NCBI RefSeq assembly: GCF_017357425.1
Contig: NZ_CP014571.1
Coordinates: 4,278,001-4,342,000, forward strand
Direction: 5' to 3'
Origin: Arthrobacter sp. D5-1
GTDB lineage: Bacteria; Actinomycetota; Actinomycetes; Actinomycetales; Micrococcaceae
Length of the DNA stretch: 64,000 bases
The notes under the pieces are model-generated. The model had not been told where the DNA came from. It saw nothing but the letters and a program-made list of their open reading frames with translations, and did no database searches. Shown in pieces: positions 35,051 through 43,792 of this stretch (position 1 is the stretch's first letter; each line of letters starts with the position of its first letter). The translations under genes and the position numbers were made by a program.

Positions 35051-36057
35051 TTGGTGGTCCCGGCCGGGGTCCCAAACGTCGCTTCGGTGACGGTCTTGGA
35101 CTCCGGCAGGGCTTCCTCGGAGAGGCCCCAGCGTTCCAGGACCTTGCCGTAGGAGCCGTCCTTGATGGTGGAGTTCAGTGCGTCGGTGATGGCCGGAGCC
35201 AATCCGTTGCCCTTGAGCGTTGTGGCGGCTACCAGCGTTTCGGCCGGCCATCCGGCGTTGACCTTGCCCACTACCTTGAGGTCGTCGCGGGTGTTTTCGC
35301 GGTACGTGACGGACGGGAACGGTGCCAGGTTCAAGTCCGTGCGGCCCGAAGAGAGGGCCAGAATGGTGTCGGCATCCGAAGAGTAGTACTGCAGGGTGGC
35401 CGGCGCCTTGCCCTTGTCCTCGAGTTCCTTGTTCCAGGCCAGCAGGATCTTCTCCTGGTTGGTGCCGGAGCCCACGGAGATCTTCAGCCCGGAGATGTCG
35501 TCTGAACCCTTGATGTCGTATGTGGAGCTCTTCTTCGCTTCGAAGCCCATGTACGCGGCGCGGTAGGTGGAGAAGTCGAACAGCTTCACGCGGGCTGCGT
35601 TGATGCCCACGTTGGAGAAGACGGCTTCGAAGTCACCGGACTGTGTCTTGAGCGGCCAGTTCTCCCACGACGTCACTTGAAGGTCCAGCTCCAAGCCGAG
35701 CTTGTCGGCCACCAGCTGGGCGATGTCCACCTCCACACCGATCGGCGTCTTGTCATCCGTGGCGTGGAAGGACAGCGGAATGGAACCAGCGGTGGTAGCC
35801 ACGGTCAGCTTGCCGTCCTTGGCGATCGTTGCCGGGACGGCCGCTGCGGCAGCTGTGTCCTTCTCGCCGCGGATCCGGTTCTGGTCCACGGAGGTGTTGT
35901 AGACAACGCCGTTCTTGGCAGCTTCGGACTCCGGCTTGGCTGCCGACGCCCCGGGATCGGAGCACCCGGCCAGCACGGGAAGCACGACGGCGGGAAGTAC
36001 TGCGAGCGCCAGGAGCTTGCTCTTATTCGTGGCAAAGGTGCGGGTCTTGCGAAGCAT
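35047..36057 (-). CDS. ABC transporter substrate-binding lipoprotein (family 3)
   Basis: A 336-residue lipoprotein with a signal peptide ending in the lipobox LAGC (Cys32) and a polar-amino-acid-type solute-binding domain: 'GKLTVATTAGSIPLSFHATDDKTPIGVEVDIAQLVADKLGLELDLQV', 'KISVGSGTNQEKILLAWNKELEDKG', 'GRTDLNLAP' and the C-terminal 'GSYGKVLERWGL'. Together with the ATPase and permease just upstream in the operon it forms a complete importer. It is paralogous to the orphan binding protein at 26644. The co-transcribed monooxygenases suggest a modified amino acid or organosulfur ligand. Confidence 0.92.
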   Translation of the reverse strand: MLRKTRTFATNKSKLLALAVLPAVVLPVLAGCSDPGASAAKPESEAAKNGVVYNTSVDQNRIRGEKDTAAAAAVPATIAKDGKLTVATTAGSIPLSFHATDDKTPIGVEVDIAQLVADKLGLELDLQVTSWENWPLKTQSGDFEAVFSNVGINAARVKLFDFSTYRAAYMGFEAKKSSTYDIKGSDDISGLKISVGSGTNQEKILLAWNKELEDKGKAPATLQYYSSDADTILALSSGRTDLNLAPFPSVTYRENTRDDLKVVGKVNAGWPAETLVAATTLKGNGLAPAITDALNSTIKDGSYGKVLERWGLSEEALPESKTVTEATFGTPAGTTK

Positions 36058-36065
36058 GGAGTGTC

Positions 36066-36974
36066 CTAGATGTTGAAAGCTGGTTCGATGACTTTGGAGA
36101 AGAAGCTGCGGGTACGTTCCTCGCGGGGGTTCGCGAAGATATCCTGCGGGGTGCCGGATTCGACGATCTGGCCCTGGTCCATGAAGACCACGGTGTCTGC
36201 GACGTCCCGGGCAAAGCCCATCTCGTGGGTGACCACAATCAGCGTGGTACCGGACTTGGCGAGTTCGCGGATGACGTCCAGGACTTCGTTGACGAGTTCG
36301 GGGTCCAGTGCTGAGGTGGGCTCGTCGAAAAGGAGGATCTTGGGATCAAGCGCCAGCGCCCGCGCAATGGCCACGCGTTGCTGCTGGCCTCCGGATAGCT
36401 GGCGCGGGTAGGCGTCTGCACGGTCCTTCAGGCCCACCCGATCCAGGAGCTCCAATCCTCGCTTCCGGGCTTCGGCCTTGGAACGCTTCTGGGCCACGAT
36501 GGGCGCCTCGATAACGTTCTCCAGGGCAGTGAGGTGCGGGAACAGGTTGAAGCTTTGGAACACCATGCCAATGTGGGTGCGCTGCTTGAGAATGTCCTTC
36601 TCGCGCAGTTCGTGGAGTTTGTTGCCGCGGACTTCGTAGCCCACCAGTTCGCCATCGATGGTGATGTAGCCGCCGTCGACTTTTTCCAGGTGGTTGATGG
36701 TGCGCAGCAGGGTGGACTTGCCCGAGCCCGACGGCCCCACGATCACCGCGACGCCGCCCGGTGGGACGGACAAGGAAACACCCTTGAGCACCTCTGTGGC
36801 GCCGAAGGACTTCCGGACGTTGGTGATGTCCACCTGACCGCGGGTGGCGGCCTTGGCTGCGCCGGCCGGAGCTTTTCCGGCCGGGACTGTGCCGGCCGAA
36901 TCGCGGGCCGGAGCTTCAGCGTCAGGCTGTGCCGCCGTCGTCGTGTTTTCCTTGCGTGAAGCAATGATGCTCAT
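36066..36974 (-). CDS. Amino acid ABC transporter ATP-binding protein
   Basis: A 302-residue ABC ATPase of the polar amino acid class. An Ala/Pro-rich 45-residue N-terminal extension precedes the domain. Walker A is GPSGSGKST at 80-88, the Q-loop is MVFQ near 137, the signature is LSGGQQQR at 193-200 and Walker B is ILLFDEPT at 213-220, followed by a '[21 protein letters not shown]' H-loop region. The start at 36974 overlaps the permease stop by four bases. The extension is unusual but has no recognisable domain. Confidence 0.95.
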   Translation of the reverse strand: MSIIASRKENTTTAAQPDAEAPARDSAGTVPAGKAPAGAAKAATRGQVDITNVRKSFGATEVLKGVSLSVPPGGVAVIVGPSGSGKSTLLRTINHLEKVDGGYITIDGELVGYEVRGNKLHELREKDILKQRTHIGMVFQSFNLFPHLTALENVIEAPIVAQKRSKAEARKRGLELLDRVGLKDRADAYPRQLSGGQQQRVAIARALALDPKILLFDEPTSALDPELVNEVLDVIRELAKSGTTLIVVTHEMGFARDVADTVVFMDQGQIVESGTPQDIFANPREERTRSFFSKVIEPAFNI

Positions 36975-37936
36975 CGGGCGTCCTTGGTGGGAGAGACAGC
37001 AACGTGTGTGGTGAAAAACTTGCGGGCCTTCTGCAACGGGGTGAGCGGCAGGGTCCGCAGTGCGCCCTTGGAGAAGTGGCGTTCGATGTAGTACTGGAAG
37101 ATGCTCAGCACAGAGGTGATCACCACGTACCAGAGCGTCGCCACCAGGAGCAGTGGCAGCACCTGCTGGGTCCGGTTGTAGATGACCTGGACCGTGTAGA
37201 ACAGCTCCGAGTACGCCAGGACGTAAACGATCGAGGTGCCCTTGACCAGGCCGATGATCTCGTTGAACGCGTTGGGCAGGATGGCCCGCATCGCCTGGGG
37301 AAGCACGATCCTGGTGGAACGCTTCCACGCCGGGATGCCCAAGGCCGAGGCAGCTTCGAGCTGGCCTTGGTCCACGGAGAGAATGCCGCCGCGGATGATT
37401 TCGGCGGAGTAGGCCGCTTGGTTCAAGGTGAGGCCGAGGACCGCTGCGGCGAACTGGCTGATGAGCGTGGTGGTCTGGGCTTCAAAGAAGCGGACGTCCG
37501 TGAACGGGATGCCCAGGCTGATCTTCTCGTACAGGTACCCCAGGTTGTACCAAAGGAGGAGCTGGACCAGCAGCGGAGTGGAGCGGAAGATCCACGAGAA
37601 CGTCCAGGACACCGAGACCAGCAACGGCGAGGCCGACAGGCGCATCAGGGCCAGGATGAAGCCGAGGACGAAGCCAAGAACACCGGAGATGGCCGTGAGT
37701 TTGAGGGTCTCGATGAGCCCGTTGACTACCGACTGGGCGGTGAACCACTCGGCCACCACGCCCCACTCCCAGCGCGGGTTGGTGACCAGCGACCACGCGA
37801 TGGCGGCCACGCCGGCAGCCACCAGCACGGTGCCCACCCACCGCCACGGGTGACGGGCAGGGACCAGCTTGTACTCGGAGTAATCCGGGGTGGGCGGTGC
37901 AGTGTCCGCCGTGGCAGGCGGTGCGATTGCACTCAT
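36971..37936 (-). CDS. Amino acid ABC transporter permease
   Basis: A 321-residue inner-membrane permease of the HisM/GlnP type. A 50-residue N-terminal region precedes the first helix ('[19 protein letters not shown]'), then '[29 protein letters not shown]' and the EAA-loop segment '[53 protein letters not shown]'. The first gene of the operon. The start at 37936 has GAGGTGG just before it and is preferred over 37948. Only one permease gene is present, so it probably works as a homodimer. Confidence 0.92.
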   Translation of the reverse strand: MSAIAPPATADTAPPTPDYSEYKLVPARHPWRWVGTVLVAAGVAAIAWSLVTNPRWEWGVVAEWFTAQSVVNGLIETLKLTAISGVLGFVLGFILALMRLSASPLLVSVSWTFSWIFRSTPLLVQLLLWYNLGYLYEKISLGIPFTDVRFFEAQTTTLISQFAAAVLGLTLNQAAYSAEIIRGGILSVDQGQLEAASALGIPAWKRSTRIVLPQAMRAILPNAFNEIIGLVKGTSIVYVLAYSELFYTVQVIYNRTQQVLPLLLVATLWYVVITSVLSIFQYYIERHFSKGALRTLPLTPLQKARKFFTTHVAVSPTKDAR

Positions 37937-38225
37937 GCGCCACCTCATTTCAGATCGGTTGTTGTCTATCGGATGGCTGCCAATCTATGGGCGTGCGAAA
38001 CCCCGCAGCAAGGCGGGAATTTGCACTTCTTCACTGGACTTCGCGCGGCTTCGCAAGGGTTCGTACAACGTCATAATCGATGTCATCAGGCGCCATATGC
38101 GTCCCTTCTTTGCGCGCCTTAACGTGACGTGACGCGTGGTGAACGGCCGTGACCACCGCCTCGACCAGCGGCCCGGTTCGTCCCTAGATTGGGCATCACA
38201 ACACCACTGCTCTTCAGGAGATCCC

Positions 38226-40187
38226 ATGCCGTCACGAGTTCCAGCCATCGCCTTCATTGGCGGCGGCCCGCGCACCGCCGGCGTCCTGGAACGACTTGCC
38301 GCCAACCGTCCTGCGCTGTTCCTCGGTCCCCTGCACATCCACGTCATCGAACCCCATGAACCCGGTTCCGGGAGGATCTGGCGCTATGACCAGGATCCCG
38401 GGCTGCTGCTGAACTCCACGGCTGCGGACGTCACCATGTTCACGGACGCCTCCGTAGCCTGCGACGGCCCGTCGGTGGAGGGGCCGGGATTGTCCACGTG
38501 GGCGTCGGGCGTGCTGGACGGCAGCATCCGGGATGTTCCTTCGCTGGAGCCGCACCTGCTCGAACAGCTTCGCTCGCTGACTCCGGGGTCGTTTCCCACC
38601 CGTCAACTTCAGAGCAAGTACCTTGAATGGTTCTTCGGCCGGGCTGTCAGCGCTTTGGGCTCCGACGCGACGGTCACCGTGCATCGGGACACGGCCACCG
38701 CCGTCGAGCGTTCGGTTGCGGACGGCGCCTCCGCTGGGTCTCACAGCGGGCTCGACGACGGTCCTCACCGCGTGCGGCTGGCTTCCGGTGCGGAGGTGCT
38801 TGCCGACGTCGTGGTGTATGCGCTGGGGCACACAGATTCCGTTCCCGACCCCGAGTCCGCCCGCCTCAGCGAATTCGCTGCCCGGCACGGCGGGTTCCAT
38901 GCGCCGCCGTCGTACACCACGGACGTGGACTACTCCGCGATTGAACCCGGCCAGGACGTGATCGTTTCCGGGATGGGCCTGGCGTTCGTGGACCTGCTCG
39001 TGCTGCTGTTCGAGGGACGTGGTGGCCGCTTCGAAGAAACGCCCGATGGCCACCTGGACTACGTAGCCTCCGGCGCCGAACCGCGGGTCTGGGCAGGGTC
39101 CCGGCGCGGTGTACCTTTCCACTCCAAGATCTCCTCCACGTTGCGCGGCGAGCCAATCGCCCGCCCGCGATACTTCACCGCAGAGGCCATTGATGCGCTC
39201 CTCGCCCAGCATCAGGAACTCGATTTCCGCAAGCACCTGTGGCCGCTGATCGCCAAGGACGCCGGGTACGCCTACTACCGCGAGCTCTTCACCGGCTACC
39301 CGGAGCGGGTATTGGGGACGTGGACCAGTTTTGAGTCACGTTTCGAGGCCCTCGATTGGTACAGCGCTGCCCGCGAAGAACTGGTCAACTTCTCCGTGCC
39401 GGATCCGGCGCTACGCCTGGACCTCGAGAAGCTGGACCATCCCCTGAGCGGCTGCGCGTTCGCCGACCATGACTCAGTGCAACGCTCGGTGGCCGCGTAT
39501 ATCCAGCGCGACCTTGATCTCCGCACCAGCCCCGACCATTCCGAGACCCTGGCCCTTTTCACCGCCTTGCTGTTTGTCTACATGGACCTCGGCCGCCTGG
39601 TCCCGCAGGAAAGGCTCAATGCCCGCTCCCAGCAGGCCATTCACGGGTGGTGGCACGGCTTCTTCAGCTTCGTCGACTCCGGGCCGCCCTCCCACCGCCT
39701 CCGCGAGATGCTGGCACTTCACCGGGCCGGGTTCCTGAAGTTCCTGGGTCCGGGCATGTGGGTCCGTGCCGACGATTCCATGGGCAGGTTCGTTGCCGGC
39801 TCGTTCCAATCGCCCGTTGTGGTGGACGCCGCCGCGTACATTGAGGCGCGGCTGCCTGCCGCTTCGGTGGAACGTTCCGCCAACCCCGCGTTGTTTGACC
39901 TGCACGACGCCGGATGGGGCACCGAACAGCGGCTCCTCACCTCCGACGGTGCCCACTCCACAGGAAAGCTGCTGGTCTCCGGGAATCACGAGGTCCTGTC
40001 CCCTGTTGGTACTCCTCAGAGGGGTTTGTTCGCGGTGGGCCCGTGGACGTCCGGGTGGGGTGCCGGGGCTTTTGCACGGCCCAACACCAACGCAGCACCC
40101 TTCCGGGAGAACGACGCCCTCGCGCGGAGGATACTGTCCACTGTTGCTGCCGCCCGCCCAACTGAGTCGCAGTTAACGCCGTTATGA
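38226..40187 (+). CDS. FAD/NAD(P)-binding protein (NAD_binding_9-like)
   Basis: A 653-residue protein with an N-terminal dinucleotide-binding motif, 'PAIAFIGGGPRTAGVLERLAA', followed by 'HVIEPHEPGSGRIWRYDQDPGLLLNSTAADVTMF', typical of the large FAD/NAD(P)-binding family related to ornithine/lysine N-monooxygenases (PF13454). A second motif, 'DVIVSGMGLAFVDLLVLLFEGRGG', follows near residue 245. The reaction is not known. AGGAGATCCC precedes the ATG. It is divergent from the ABC/monooxygenase operon with a 289-bp gap, so it may share regulation with it. The last nine codons and stop lie inside a 66-bp repeat. Confidence 0.85.
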   Translation: MPSRVPAIAFIGGGPRTAGVLERLAANRPALFLGPLHIHVIEPHEPGSGRIWRYDQDPGLLLNSTAADVTMFTDASVACDGPSVEGPGLSTWASGVLDGSIRDVPSLEPHLLEQLRSLTPGSFPTRQLQSKYLEWFFGRAVSALGSDATVTVHRDTATAVERSVADGASAGSHSGLDDGPHRVRLASGAEVLADVVVYALGHTDSVPDPESARLSEFAARHGGFHAPPSYTTDVDYSAIEPGQDVIVSGMGLAFVDLLVLLFEGRGGRFEETPDGHLDYVASGAEPRVWAGSRRGVPFHSKISSTLRGEPIARPRYFTAEAIDALLAQHQELDFRKHLWPLIAKDAGYAYYRELFTGYPERVLGTWTSFESRFEALDWYSAAREELVNFSVPDPALRLDLEKLDHPLSGCAFADHDSVQRSVAAYIQRDLDLRTSPDHSETLALFTALLFVYMDLGRLVPQERLNARSQQAIHGWWHGFFSFVDSGPPSHRLREMLALHRAGFLKFLGPGMWVRADDSMGRFVAGSFQSPVVVDAAAYIEARLPAASVERSANPALFDLHDAGWGTEQRLLTSDGAHSTGKLLVSGNHEVLSPVGTPQRGLFAVGPWTSGWGAGAFARPNTNAAPFRENDALARRILSTVAAARPTESQLTPL

Positions 40188-40222
40188 GCCCTCAAAACGG
40201 CATTAACTGCTACCTACTTGGA
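40157..40222. repeat. 66-bp imperfect palindromic element, copy D
   Basis: Starts CCCAACTGAGTCGCA (40157-40171), core TGAGCCCTCAAAACG, ends TGCTACCTACTTGGA. The left half encodes the C-terminal PTESQLTPL and the TGA stop of the FAD/NAD(P)-binding protein. Inner arms GTTAACGCCGTT and AACGGCATTAAC also pair. Same length and layout as copies A-C. The downstream GNAT gene starts 22 bases after it. Confidence 0.85.
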
Positions 40223-40244
40223 TTCCACCTACGAAAGGCCTGAC

Positions 40245-40763
40245 ATGACAACAACGCCAACCCTGCCGACGTCGGGCCTGACCGTCCTCAGCCTGCCCAT
40301 GCGCGATCCCCGCGTTCGCCCCCTCCTGGACGAGCTCGCCGTCGAATACAACACCCGCTATGGCGACCTGTTCAGCAGCGAAGGGGCCGCGGAGGAACTG
40401 AACCGGTACCCTGCCGAAGAGTTCGCTGCCCCGCACGGCGCGTTGATCATCATCCAGGAGAATGGCGAGTCAGTGGCCGGCGGCGCGTTCCGGCGCTATG
40501 ACGACCACACTGCCGAACTCAAGCGGATCTGGACGCACTCGGCCCACCGACGTCGCGGCTTGGCACGCCTGGTCCTGACGGAACTGGAAAATGAGGCGCG
40601 ACGACGCGGCTACCGGAAGCTCTACCTCACCACCGGCCCGCGCCAGCCGGAGGCGAAAAACCTCTACCTTGCCACGGGCTACAAGGCGCTGTTCGACCTC
40701 GCCGCAGACCCCGAGGACATCAAGCATTTGGCGTTCAGCAAGGATCTTGCCGTGCACAGCTAA
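40245..40763 (+). CDS. GNAT family N-acetyltransferase
   Basis: A 172-residue acetyltransferase with the acetyl-CoA motif in 'IWTHSAHRRRGLARLVLTELENEARRRGYRKLYLTTGPRQPEAKNLYLATGY'. The start at 40245 is preferred because GAAAGG lies before it; the frame continues upstream into the repeat element (40218). The N-terminus 'LSLPMRDPRVRPLLDELAVEYNTRYGD' is characteristic of a common actinobacterial GNAT subgroup. Substrate unknown. Confidence 0.88.
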   Translation: MTTTPTLPTSGLTVLSLPMRDPRVRPLLDELAVEYNTRYGDLFSSEGAAEELNRYPAEEFAAPHGALIIIQENGESVAGGAFRRYDDHTAELKRIWTHSAHRRRGLARLVLTELENEARRRGYRKLYLTTGPRQPEAKNLYLATGYKALFDLAADPEDIKHLAFSKDLAVHS

Positions 40764-40766
40764 GCT

Positions 40767-42488
40767 ATGCGCATGGCCAAGAAACCCACTGCAACAACTG
40801 CCGAGAAACTCGCCACCATCCAGCAGGGGTACACCCTGGAAGGTGCCACCATCGAGCTGGGCGCCGCGATCGTGGACGGTGAAATCCACAAAGAGGCCCA
40901 GGTCCGGCTCCCGCTCGCCATGATGAACCGGCACGGACTGGTGGCCGGCGCCACGGGCACCGGCAAGACGGTCACGCTGCACATGATGGCCGAACAGCTG
41001 TGTACGGCGGGTGTCCCGGTTTTCCTCGCGGACATCAAGGGTGATCTTTCAGGACTTGCCACGCCCGCCACCGGCAGTGAGAAGCTGACCGCACGCACCT
41101 CGGCGCTGGGGCAGGAGTGGTCTGCGAAGAATTTTCCCGTTGAGTTCCTCTCGCTCGGTGGGGATGGCCACGGTATTCCCGTCCGTGCCACCATCACCTC
41201 GTTCGGGCCTATCCTGCTCTCGCGCATCATGGATTTGAACGACACGCAGGAATCCAGCCTCCAACTGATTTTCCACTTCGCGGACAAGAACAACCTGGAG
41301 CTGATCGACCTCAAGGACCTCCGTGCGGTCATCCAGTTCCTGACCTCGGACGAGGGCAAGACCGAACTGGCAAACCTTGGCGGGCTTTCCAAAGCCACAG
41401 CCGGCGTGATCCTCCGCGAACTGGTCACCCTTGAGGCCCAGGGGATGGAGAAGTTCTTCGGCGAGCCCGAGTTCGATACCGCCGAACTGCTTCGCACAGC
41501 GCCGGATGGCCGGGGCGTGATCAGCTGCCTTGAATTGCCAACGCTGCAGACCAAGCCCCTGTTGTTCTCCACGTTCCTCATGTGGCTCCTGGCCGATCTT
41601 TTCGAGGACCTCCCCGAGGCCGGCGACCTGGACAAGCCCAAGCTCGTCTTCTTCCTGGACGAAGCCCATCTGCTGTTCAACGGCGCCTCCAAGGCCTTCC
41701 TCGACGCCATCACCACCACCGTCCGGCTCATCCGCTCCAAAGGGGTGGGCATCTTCTTCGTCACGCAGACACCCAAGGATGTTCCTGCTGACGTCCTGGG
41801 CCAGCTCGCCAACCGCATCCAGCACGCCTTGCGCGCCTTCACCCCCGAGGATGCCAAAGCGTTGAAGGCCACCGTCTCCACGTTCCCCGTCAGTGACTAC
41901 GACCTCGAAGAAACGCTCACGTCCGCGGGCATCGGCGAGGCCGTCATCACCGTCATGAATGAGAAGGGTGCGCCCACACCGGTTGCGTTGACCCGGCTCC
42001 GCGCCCCGGAGTCCGTCATGGGTCCCAGCGCGGACGACCTCATCAAGAGCACCGTGGCAGGGTCCTCCTTGTTGGTGAAGTACGGCACCGCCGTGGACAA
42101 CCTCTCCGCGTACGAGAAGTTGAGTGGCCAGGCCGCCGTATCCACCGGCGATGCTGCTCCGGGACTGCCACCGGTGCCTTCCGCATCATCGGGGGGTTCC
42201 GGGGTTTCCCAGTCCGACATCGACGCCGAAGCGCGCCGGATCGAGGAAGAGATCCTCGGCCGCCCCAGCTCGCGGTCCTCATCACCTGAGCCCTACCCGG
42301 TTCCCGCGCCTGCTCCAGTTCCGCAGCAGGCTCCGGCCCAGCAGGATGGCATGTTCGGAGACATCGCCGGCGCCCTCGGTGGTGCGCTGGGCGGCGGGCT
42401 GAAAAGCATGGTCCGGTCCATGGGCACGCAGCTGGGCCGTGACCTCATGCGCGGCGTCTTCGGCACCTCCTCACGGCGCCGCCGCTAG
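40767..42488 (+). CDS. HerA-like/DUF853 helicase-type ATPase
   Basis: A 573-residue P-loop ATPase of the YjgR/DUF853 group related to HerA and FtsK. Walker A is GATGTGKT at 61-68 and Walker B is the acidic 'LVFFLDEAHLLF' near 290. 'LADIKGDLSGLATPATGSEKLTARTSALG' and 'SKGVGIFFVTQTPKDVPADVLGQLANRIQHALRAFTPEDAKALKATV' are signature stretches. The C-terminal region is Pro/Ser-rich, then 'GGALGGALGGGLKSMVRSMGTQLGRDLMRGVFG' and a basic tail. The cellular role of DUF853 is not established. It starts four bases after the GNAT stop; an ATG at 40773 is an alternative start. Confidence 0.9.
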   Translation: MRMAKKPTATTAEKLATIQQGYTLEGATIELGAAIVDGEIHKEAQVRLPLAMMNRHGLVAGATGTGKTVTLHMMAEQLCTAGVPVFLADIKGDLSGLATPATGSEKLTARTSALGQEWSAKNFPVEFLSLGGDGHGIPVRATITSFGPILLSRIMDLNDTQESSLQLIFHFADKNNLELIDLKDLRAVIQFLTSDEGKTELANLGGLSKATAGVILRELVTLEAQGMEKFFGEPEFDTAELLRTAPDGRGVISCLELPTLQTKPLLFSTFLMWLLADLFEDLPEAGDLDKPKLVFFLDEAHLLFNGASKAFLDAITTTVRLIRSKGVGIFFVTQTPKDVPADVLGQLANRIQHALRAFTPEDAKALKATVSTFPVSDYDLEETLTSAGIGEAVITVMNEKGAPTPVALTRLRAPESVMGPSADDLIKSTVAGSSLLVKYGTAVDNLSAYEKLSGQAAVSTGDAAPGLPPVPSASSGGSGVSQSDIDAEARRIEEEILGRPSSRSSSPEPYPVPAPAPVPQQAPAQQDGMFGDIAGALGGALGGGLKSMVRSMGTQLGRDLMRGVFGTSSRRRR

Positions 42489-42521
42489 TCCCGCCTGACG
42501 GGCACCAGTACGACGCCGGGT

Positions 42522-42540
42522 GGCAACAACGCTTGTTGCC
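42522..42540 (+). terminator. Short hairpin after the HerA-like gene
   Basis: Perfect 8-bp stem GGCAACAA/TTGTTGCC with a 3-nt loop, 34 bases after the stop. No U-run follows. Weak terminator candidate. Confidence 0.35.
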
Positions 42541-42633
42541 GCCCGCCGTCGAGCCTTCTCCAATCGGTGGACATACGTCATATCGGCGCCTTCCTGCACA
42601 GTGATCGCTGCCGCGGCAGGTAACGTAAAGGGC

Positions 42634-43632
42634 GTGCAGTTGAGTCAAGCGTTCGTCAAGACCGCAGCCGGATGGCTGCTCGGTCTGATGCTTGCTGCCG
42701 CCGGGGCCATCGTCTGCATCAATTTGGTGAGCTCGTCGGTGGCCAGCCCACAACAGCCCGTCAAGGAGTACCTGGCGGCGCTGCAGAAGGGCGAAGGCGA
42801 AGAAGCGCTGGGCCTCCTGCGGGCCAAAGTGCCCAGCTCGAACGCCGCCATGCTGGATGGCACCGCCCTGCAAACAGCCGCTTCCAAGATGTCCGACGTC
42901 ACAGTGGGGAACCCTGAATCGCGGGGCAGCAACCGCGTGGCAGTCCCCGTCGACTACACCCTGGACGGCAGCAAACTCCACACCGAGTTCCTGATGGAAC
43001 GGACCGGGACGCAGTGGCTGTTCTTCGCCAAGTGGGCGTTCGTGCCCACCACGCTGCCCACCATTGAGGTCACGGTGGTCAATGCCAGCGAAGCCACCCT
43101 CAACGGTGTGCCCGTCAATATGCCCAATGGCCGCAACACCTTCGCTGTCTTCTTCCCCGGTAAGTACGAGGCCAGCCTCAACGGGACCTTCTTCGAGGCG
43201 CCGCCCACCTCGGCCCTCGTCTCAACCCGCGACGGCGGCCAGGCTCCCCTGAACCTGCAGACGCGTTCCACCAAGTCCATGAACGAGGCAGTCGCCGGGA
43301 AGGTCCGCGAATTCCTGGACAGCTGCGCGGCGCAGGCCACCGAACAGCAACGGCTCCAGCCCGATTGCCCCTTCTACCACGCCAGCAACGCCCGTGTGGT
43401 GGACGGAACCATCAAGTGGGCCATCACGGAATACCCCAAGATCACTATCGAACCTTTCGGCGGCAAATGGGTGGTGGCTCCCCTGAACGGCAAGGCCACC
43501 CTGACCGCCCGGGAAATCAACCTGTTCACCGGGTACGTCAACGACCTCAGCGTTGAGCACGATTTCAGCTTCACCACCCAACTGGATGTCAACGCCGACA
43601 CTGTGACAGTCACCCCGATGCTGACCTTCTAA
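42634..43632 (+). CDS. Membrane-anchored hypothetical protein
   Basis: A 332-residue protein with one N-terminal transmembrane helix ('GWLLGLMLAAAGAIVCINLVSSSV') and a large extracytoplasmic part. Residues 40-110 ('VKEYLAALQKGEGEEALGLLRAKVPSSN') look like an NTF2/DUF4878-type region. The middle ('VVNASEATLNGVPVNMPNGRNTFAVFFPGKYEASLNG') resembles a PEGA- or TcaA-like beta domain. Two Cys (SCAAQ, DCPFY) may form a disulfide. I chose the GTG at 42634 because it starts just before the helix. The longer ATG frame at 42520 adds a basic, unconserved-looking region. Convergent with the thioredoxin/NHL gene. Function unknown. Confidence 0.7.
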   Translation: MQLSQAFVKTAAGWLLGLMLAAAGAIVCINLVSSSVASPQQPVKEYLAALQKGEGEEALGLLRAKVPSSNAAMLDGTALQTAASKMSDVTVGNPESRGSNRVAVPVDYTLDGSKLHTEFLMERTGTQWLFFAKWAFVPTTLPTIEVTVVNASEATLNGVPVNMPNGRNTFAVFFPGKYEASLNGTFFEAPPTSALVSTRDGGQAPLNLQTRSTKSMNEAVAGKVREFLDSCAAQATEQQRLQPDCPFYHASNARVVDGTIKWAITEYPKITIEPFGGKWVVAPLNGKATLTAREINLFTGYVNDLSVEHDFSFTTQLDVNADTVTVTPMLTF

Positions 43633-43741
43633 GCTTCCCCGGCCCGCCGCACAGGCCTGCCATTGGCACGTCGGCCGCACTCACCTGCTGCACCGGCCCG
43701 CCGCACTCGCTCGCCTTCGACCAGTTCCAGGGCATGAAAAA

Positions 43742-43777
43742 GGCCCGGGCCAACCTATCGAAAAGTGGGCCCGGGCC
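43742..43777. terminator. Bidirectional terminator
   Basis: GGCCCGGGCC at 43742-43751 and again at 43768-43777 form a 10-bp stem with a 16-nt loop. A-rich flank on the left (AAAAA) gives a U-run for the minus-strand transcript and ATTT lies on the right. It sits between convergent genes ending at 43632 and 43793. Confidence 0.8.
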
Positions 43778-43792
43778 ATTTCAGTCAGTGGG

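Noticed and set aside
37937..38225. Riboswitch in front of the ABC/monooxygenase operon
   Set aside because: I looked for SAM, cobalamin or TPP signatures and found none. The GC-rich hairpin here has no conserved riboswitch core.
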